Shown in pieces: positions 59,152-64,000 of a DNA stretch of 64,000 nucleotides (position 1 is its first letter; the number at the start of each line of letters is the position of its first letter). This DNA comes from Alteromonas lipotrueae (GTDB lineage: Bacteria > Pseudomonadota > Gammaproteobacteria > Enterobacterales > Alteromonadaceae). The notes below the pieces were generated by a model. That model saw only the letters and a list, made by a program, of their open reading frames with translations. It was not told where the DNA came from and did not search any database. Made by a program: the position numbers and the translations under genes. The stretch spans positions 186,001-250,000 of the forward strand of contig NZ_JAESDI010000002.1 in assembly GCF_019249215.1 (NCBI RefSeq). Direction: 5' to 3'.

Positions 59152-59698
59152 AAATAAGCCCCTGAGCTTCAACGCAAACACCTACCGTTGCTGTTCCCGT
59201 AAAACTCACTCTGCAAATATTTGACGCGCAACTTCCGGTGGCGGTTATTGGCCGACCAAGGTAATCAAAATCAATATAAGAAGGCGAGTCCCCTCCTTCT
59301 GAAAAGGTAATAGATACTCCTTTTCCGCCAATTTCGTCACCCCGCGCCGTTAAAAATGTTGGCGCATTAGCGGCAATAGTTGCGCCACAGCTGGTTGATT
59401 GATTTGCGTTCACATAGTTAACAACGGTTGGGCCGTAAGCACCGTCACCAGACGAGCTCACAATAGTGCGATAACAATAGCCTGCGCGGTTATCTTGCAT
59501 GGCCTTACCTTGAATATTTCGCAAGGTAGAGAGAAAACGTGATTGGAGGGAGTATTCTGTGTAGCCATTATCGTCTTGCATTCGCGCAGAAGCGGATACA
59601 CCTATAATGCCAATAACGACGATGACAATTATGAGCTCAAGGAGCGTAAAGCCAGCGCCTCGGGCTTGACGCTGGCCAGGAACGAGATGCCTGGCCAT
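59141..59698 (-). CDS. mshC: MSHA pilin-like protein MshC
   Basis: A 185-residue minor pilin: prepilin leader ending GAG, cleavage before FTLLELIIVIVVIGIIGVSA, then GspH-like beta part with FDYLGRPITATG near the end and a C-terminal Cys. It lies between mshA and mshD as in vibrios. Confidence 0.88.
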   Translation of the reverse strand: MARHLVPGQRQARGAGFTLLELIIVIVVIGIIGVSASARMQDDNGYTEYSLQSRFLSTLRNIQGKAMQDNRAGYCYRTIVSSSGDGAYGPTVVNYVNANQSTSCGATIAANAPTFLTARGDEIGGKGVSITFSEGGDSPSYIDFDYLGRPITATGSCASNICRVSFTGTATVGVCVEAQGLIYAC

Positions 59699-59712
59699 AT
59701 GCTAGGTAATAT

Positions 59713-60216
59713 TTAGCAAGCAGTCGAGGTCAATGTGATAGTAGGTGAACCACCCGCTGCCGCATTTCTATATTCAACATAACAATTAACGTTTTCAAAA
59801 CCGTCAGGGTAAATGCGAGCCCAAGTACCATTTGCACTCACATACCAATCTGTAGTGCCTTGGTCTGCAGTCGTGTTCACCGCACGAATATCCAGGTTCA
59901 TGTACGAATCTAACTGCACAGTCGTTGTGTTGTTGTTGTCATCAAAATACGTGCTGTACGGGTAGCCATAACGAATGTTGATGTCAGTGCCGTTCACATT
60001 GATAGTCGTGTTGGACGATGCAGTCGCGCCAGCAATAATCGCTTTTGCATGAATAGCTTCCGAAGCACTAACCAGAGCACCTTCCACACCTTCGAGCGTG
60101 GCAATACGAGCGTCAGTTTGGAAACCTACAAACCGAGGCGCAGCAGTCACCGCTAAAATACCAAGGATAACAATAACTATGACTAGCTCAATAAGGGTAA
60201 AACCACGTTGCTGCAT
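59713..60216 (-). CDS. mshA: MSHA major pilin MshA
   Basis: A 167-residue type IVa pilin. The very short leader MQQRG precedes FTLIELVIVIVILGILAVTAAPRF, followed by the C-terminal Cys pair (about 144 and 167) that forms the D-region disulfide. It has its own short upstream gap (107 bases) and a good AAAGGAC ribosome site, fitting high expression. It builds the mannose-sensitive hemagglutinin pilus used in surface attachment. Confidence 0.92.
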   Translation of the reverse strand: MQQRGFTLIELVIVIVILGILAVTAAPRFVGFQTDARIATLEGVEGALVSASEAIHAKAIIAGATASSNTTINVNGTDINIRYGYPYSTYFDDNNNTTTVQLDSYMNLDIRAVNTTADQGTTDWYVSANGTWARIYPDGFENVNCYVEYRNAAAGGSPTITLTSTAC

Positions 60217-60323
60217 AAAATGTCCTTTTATTTCAATTACGTCTATTATTGCAAAAATGACGTTATTAAATATAAAACTTTAGTTTAAAAATCACTAGTT
60301 TACGTATAAAACTCAATACTTAG

Positions 60324-60947
60324 TTATGAGTTTGAATCGTTACTAAAAACGATAACTTGCCCTATCCGTGGGTCGTACAGAAACCCATCGCCTTGCGTAT
60401 CATTGGTGGGGGTTCTGTTCAGGTTTTTTATAGACTGGCTTAGGTAATAATAGCAAAGGTCATTACCACTTGCGCCGCTGCCACTACTATTTGTCGCAAA
60501 GTATCGGTAGCCGTCAAATGGTGACTCTGAAAAACTCGACGTTATGGAAGGCGCACTTTGCATTATTAGGCTAAAAATACTTTCGCAATCTAATGCGGTA
60601 ATCGCCGTGTCTTGGCTGTTGCCATCACCGTTGAGCAAACCTGTTGGATAACCAGTATCCTGATCAACCGCGACATTAATGCCATCAAGTGTCACAAACG
60701 TTTGATTGGTAGACCCATTCTCTTCTGGCCGACCTTCTATTTCCCATTGGGCACGCACAAGCCCTACGCCAGTGGCGAAACCACCTGCAACCCCCTCAAC
60801 AGTGGCATCTTCGGCTTGCTCAGTAATATCAAGAAAGCGGGGAATGGCCACGGCCGCAAGTAGTCCAAGTAATACGACTACAATCACCAGCTCTATTAGC
60901 GTAAAACCCGATTGTTTTCCTGCTATTTGATGCCGTTGTTTTTTCAT
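60324..60947 (-). CDS. mshB: MSHA minor pilin MshB
   Basis: A 207-residue pilin with leader ending QSG, cleavage before FTLIELVIVVVLLGLLAAVAIPRF and the TEQAEDATVEGVAGGF block shared with MshA and MshB. I chose the ATG at 60947 (GGGGTGG 8 bases upstream); an ATG at 60971 would lengthen the leader by eight residues. Order mshB-mshA matches other genera. Confidence 0.87.
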   Translation of the reverse strand: MKKQRHQIAGKQSGFTLIELVIVVVLLGLLAAVAIPRFLDITEQAEDATVEGVAGGFATGVGLVRAQWEIEGRPEENGSTNQTFVTLDGINVAVDQDTGYPTGLLNGDGNSQDTAITALDCESIFSLIMQSAPSITSSFSESPFDGYRYFATNSSGSGASGNDLCYYYLSQSIKNLNRTPTNDTQGDGFLYDPRIGQVIVFSNDSNS

Positions 60948-60992
60948 TTGGACCACCCCAGTTTTTCTCATTATTAAAATTCGGTTTGTTTA

Positions 60993-61511
60993 TTATTGTT
61001 CGCCTTCTGGAACCACATCACCACGAAATACAAAGTAATCAAAGTAATCCCCCGCGCTTAAGGAAAATCGGCAACGTGCATTCACGGCTTTATCGTTGAC
61101 TAGCTCACCACGATAATATTCACCGCGAACATTAAAACCGTTAACTATCATAGGCACAGTTAGCAAAGCGCTCCAAAGGGACTTGCACCCCTGCGTAGAC
61201 GGTGACACGGCTGGCCATCCCTCATGTCCCATTAAGACAGGCGTGCGTCCAACTTCATTACCTTGCTTATCATAGTGTGTAAGCAGGATGCGGACCGGCC
61301 GCCCTTCAGACTGCCACTTCCAATGAGCGGTTACTGCAGACTCTTCCAGCGTCAGCCCTAGCTGCCTGAGCATCTGTGCTTCAAAATTAGCTTCGCTGGT
61401 ATTTAGTCGCACAATAAAAACGGCCATTAATGAAGCAAACAACGTGATCACTATGATGTTGATAAATATGGATCTGTTATTATTTTTTGCGTCTTCGCTT
61501 TTCGTCACCAT
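60993..61511 (-). CDS. mshF: MSHA biogenesis protein MshF
   Basis: A 172-residue bitopic protein with a single helix (about 15-37; IFINIIVITLFASLMAVFIV) and a periplasmic part with ESAVTAHWKWQSEGRP. Sequence is poorly conserved in this family; the name rests on its place between mshG and mshB and its size and topology. Confidence 0.8.
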   Translation of the reverse strand: MVTKSEDAKNNNRSIFINIIVITLFASLMAVFIVRLNTSEANFEAQMLRQLGLTLEESAVTAHWKWQSEGRPVRILLTHYDKQGNEVGRTPVLMGHEGWPAVSPSTQGCKSLWSALLTVPMIVNGFNVRGEYYRGELVNDKAVNARCRFSLSAGDYFDYFVFRGDVVPEGEQ

Positions 61512-61594
61512 GTTGCTACCCTTGCTGCTATTACTTTTTAGCAGTCATTAATTGTTCTTAACATACTGTTATAGCACATCTTTAAAATAGGCAG

Positions 61595-62821
61595 TTATAT
61601 GCCTTTTATTGCGTTCATCATGTCCCACATGGGAGTAAAAATACCCAGCGCGAGCACCAGTACCATGGCCGCCACAACCACAATTAAAAAGGGCTCAATC
61701 TTTGCCGTCAGATTTTTAAGATCGTAGTCAACTTCGCGTTCATAGAACTCCGACGCCTCAACCAATAATTCATCTACGCGGCCTGTTTCTTCACCTACGC
61801 GAATCATCTGCATCACCAAAGGTGTAAATAATTCGCTTGCTGCACTTACTCGTGCTAGCCCCTCGCCTTTCTCAATCCGCTCGCGCATCGCAATAATTTT
61901 CTGCCCCATATACACATTTCCCACCGCGTCTGAGGTTAAGTTTAGTGCACTGGTCAAGGGGACACCCGCGCGCAACATCATTGAAAAGCTTCGACAATAG
62001 CGGCTTAGTAAAGAACGATTAAAAATACTGCCCACGATAGGTAACGACAGCTTGCGTCTATCCCAATTCAAACGTCCGACTTTCGTATTTAATGACCGTC
62101 TAACCATGTAGACAATGAATACCCCGGCGGCAATTAACACGTACCAATAGTTCATCAAGAAATCTGATGTGCCAATGAGTGCTCGGGTCATTAAAGGCAA
62201 CTCGGCATTAAACTTAGAAAACATATCGGCGAATTTTGGGATAACAAAGATATTGAGCACTACAAACGCGCCAGCCAAAGCGATAAGCACAAAGATGGGA
62301 TAGCGCGTGGCGGCTTTAATTTGTTTACGCGTTTCTTGTTCGCGCTCTAAATAAACCGCCAGTTGAGCAAAGGATTCTTCTAACTGACCTGTGTTTTCGC
62401 CCACATGAATAATGCTCACAAACAATTGATTAAAAATTTTAGGGTGCTGGTTTAATCCGGAAGACAAGGTGCGACCTCGCTCTAAACTCACGATAGCATC
62501 TTCAAGGGCAAGTTTGAGGCGAATAGAATTACAGGATTCAGCTAAACCAGAAACCGCTTTTAGTAACGGGATACCCGCTTTGGTTAACGAGAACATTTGT
62601 CGACAAAAAATAACTAAATCGTCCAAGGTAACTTCAGGAACAAACCAACCTTGCCAGCCAGAAACTACACTTTCTTTTTTATCGCTCATAGGGGCGATGG
62701 AAATTGGCGTTACACTACGAGCACGCAACATTGCCGCTGCACTTCCTGCATCGTTGGCGTCTAACTCTCCTTCGGTAAGGGCGCCGTTTCTTTCGCGCCC
62801 TTTGTAGCTAAACCGTGCCAT
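61595..62821 (-). CDS. mshG: MSHA platform protein MshG (GspF/PilC family)
   Basis: A 408-residue inner-membrane platform protein of the GspF family with duplicated F domains (about 70-195 and 270-395) and three membrane helices (for example PIFVLIALAGAFVVLNIFV and PFLIVVVAAMVLVLALGIF). It couples the MshE ATPase to pilin extraction. Family motifs include DLVIFCRQMFSLTKAGIPLL, GENTGQLEES and GEETGRVDELL. It lies 11 bases after mshE. Confidence 0.94.
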   Translation of the reverse strand: MARFSYKGRERNGALTEGELDANDAGSAAAMLRARSVTPISIAPMSDKKESVVSGWQGWFVPEVTLDDLVIFCRQMFSLTKAGIPLLKAVSGLAESCNSIRLKLALEDAIVSLERGRTLSSGLNQHPKIFNQLFVSIIHVGENTGQLEESFAQLAVYLEREQETRKQIKAATRYPIFVLIALAGAFVVLNIFVIPKFADMFSKFNAELPLMTRALIGTSDFLMNYWYVLIAAGVFIVYMVRRSLNTKVGRLNWDRRKLSLPIVGSIFNRSLLSRYCRSFSMMLRAGVPLTSALNLTSDAVGNVYMGQKIIAMRERIEKGEGLARVSAASELFTPLVMQMIRVGEETGRVDELLVEASEFYEREVDYDLKNLTAKIEPFLIVVVAAMVLVLALGIFTPMWDMMNAIKGI

Positions 62822-62832
62822 CTATCATTGCC

Positions 62833-64000
62833 TTATTGCGCTGTTGTGTCGTCAGTGGTTTTAGAAGAGGGAGCATCTTGGGCTACCATCTCAACCAATT
62901 TTAAGACCTCTTCTACACTGGTCACGCCCATTTTTGCGTAAGTCAAGGCTGATTGGGGCAAAGAGCGATAGCCCGCGCTTTTAGACGCTGCATCACTAAA
63001 CCCTTGGATATCACTGGATTTTAAATAACTCATCATGTTTTCAGTCATTTCGAGTAATTCAAAAACCCCAATTCGCCCTCTGTATCCCGTTTGGTTGCAT
63101 TTCTGACAGCCACGCCCTTGTTTAAAGGCAACGTCTGCAGCATTTTCATCAATACCGTTCAACCACACCCTTTCATCATCCGTTGGCGTATAAGAGGTAG
63201 TACAATTATCACAAATTCGACGTACCAAACGTTGAGCAATAATGCCTCGAAGGGAACTTGCTACCAAGTAACCGGGCGCTCCCATATCGAGTAAGCGCAC
63301 TACACTGGATATAGCATCGTTGGTATGCAGGGTGGAGAGTACTAAGTGACCGGTCAATGCGCCACGAAGCCCAATTTCTACTGTTTCTTGATCTCGCATT
63401 TCCCCCACCATAATAATATCGGGGTCTTGTCGAAGTGTGGTTCTAAGTATATTCGAAAAAGTCAGGTTTATTTTAGGGTTCACTTGCACCTGATTAATGC
63501 GGGGTAAGCGATACTCCACCGGATCTTCTACAGTAATAATTTTCGACTTCGCCGTATTTAATTCGCTCAACGCACCATACAAGGTAGTCGTTTTGCCTGA
63601 ACCGGTAGGCCCGGTAACCAAAATCATCCCATGAGGACGTCGTAATAAATTTCGTAAGCGGGTTAACTGCGATGAAGGCATGCCGGTTTGTTCAAGGGTC
63701 AGTATCCCTGCAGACTGATCAAGCAAACGCATGACCACAGACTCACCACCTTGTACAGGCATGGTGGACAAGCGCACGTCTATTTTGTGCCCTTTAACTT
63801 TAATTTGAGTGCGGCCATCTTGCGGTAGACGCTTTTCGGAAATATCTAGCCCCGCCATCAGTTTTAAGCGCAGTACTAACGCCGCCGCTATGCTTTTCTC
63901 GGGAATCACTGTTTCTTGTAAAACCCCATCTACCCGCTGTCGTATTCTCAACTGACTTTCATCAGGTTCTATGTGAATATCTGACGCTTTTGCTATCACA
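62833..64000 (-). CDS. mshE: MSHA assembly ATPase MshE (5' part outside window)
   Basis: The C-terminal part of a GspE/PilB-type hexameric ATPase; the N-terminal c-di-GMP-binding part lies right of the window. Present are DIHIEPDESQLRIRQRVDG, Walker A GPTGSGKTTTLYG, the Asp box ITVEDPVEYRL, Walker B DPDIIMVGEMRDQET, the His box LVLSTLHTNDA and the tetracysteine zinc site (CDNC...CQKC). It powers pilus extension. The frame is open at the window edge, so the true start is not visible. Confidence 0.95.
   Translation of the reverse strand, partial: VIAKASDIHIEPDESQLRIRQRVDGVLQETVIPEKSIAAALVLRLKLMAGLDISEKRLPQDGRTQIKVKGHKIDVRLSTMPVQGGESVVMRLLDQSAGILTLEQTGMPSSQLTRLRNLLRRPHGMILVTGPTGSGKTTTLYGALSELNTAKSKIITVEDPVEYRLPRINQVQVNPKINLTFSNILRTTLRQDPDIIMVGEMRDQETVEIGLRGALTGHLVLSTLHTNDAISSVVRLLDMGAPGYLVASSLRGIIAQRLVRRICDNCTTSYTPTDDERVWLNGIDENAADVAFKQGRGCQKCNQTGYRGRIGVFELLEMTENMMSYLKSSDIQGFSDAASKSAGYRSLPQSALTYAKMGVTSVEEVLKLVEMVAQDAPSSKTTDDTTAQ

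Overview
The window looks like a chromosomal segment of a marine gammaproteobacterium of the order Alteromonadales, most likely Alteromonas or a close relative. The reasons are the gene order MSHA pilus operon - mreBCD - maf - rng - yhdP - nitrilase - tldD, an ArcA very close to that of enteric bacteria, a DUF2986 mini-protein, several large TonB-dependent receptors and a moderate GC content. No organism name can be proved from the sequence alone.

The left part (1 to about 28.6 kb) is accessory. Positions 1-381 hold the start of a heme-type TonB-dependent receptor gene. A decayed copy of the same gene start lies at 13297-13627, so the 13 kb between them is bracketed by direct repeats. That block is an aromatic-compound cluster: vanR, vanA and vanB (vanillate demethylase), a XylR/DmpR-type sigma-54 activator, a TonB-dependent receptor with a textbook -24/-12 promoter, an aryl-aldehyde dehydrogenase, an aryl-alcohol dehydrogenase and an alpha/beta hydrolase. 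Together they can be read as uptake of an aromatic compound and oxidation of an aryl (vanillyl-type) alcohol to aldehyde to acid, followed by O-demethylation to protocatechuate. Ring-cleavage genes are not in the window. A WYL regulator and a VOC protein sit divergently at the right end of the block, around a perfect palindromic operator.

From 13.7 to 19.1 kb there are a DUF2986 protein, an unrecognised acidic protein, a two-domain retropepsin-like protein and an AT-rich restriction-modification pair. The methyltransferase is Dcm-like. The nuclease has an MvaI-like catalytic domain behind an extra N-terminal domain, an architecture like the type IIE enzyme UbaLAI. The predicted target is CCWGG. 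From 19.6 to 28.3 kb one minus-strand operon encodes a receptor, a PHP-domain lipoprotein, an ECF sigma factor, a FecR anti-sigma factor and a second receptor with an STN signalling domain. This operon is bracketed by partial copies of the 3' end of tRNA-Phe, whose intact gene is at 28667-28742. This has the shape of a genomic island with no integrase left inside.

From 28.7 kb to the right edge the genes are core: yggX, mutY, a small hydrolase, trmB, rsmC, glgA, a sensor kinase, arcA, lacZ with a divergent AraC regulator, pmbA, yjgA, a large Ig-like lipoprotein, then on the minus strand tldD, nitrilase, yhdP, rng, maf, mreDCB, and the MSHA operon (mshE-G-F-B-A-C-D-O-P in transcription order), which runs off the right edge inside mshE. 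Many of these minus-strand genes overlap by a few bases and are probably translationally coupled.
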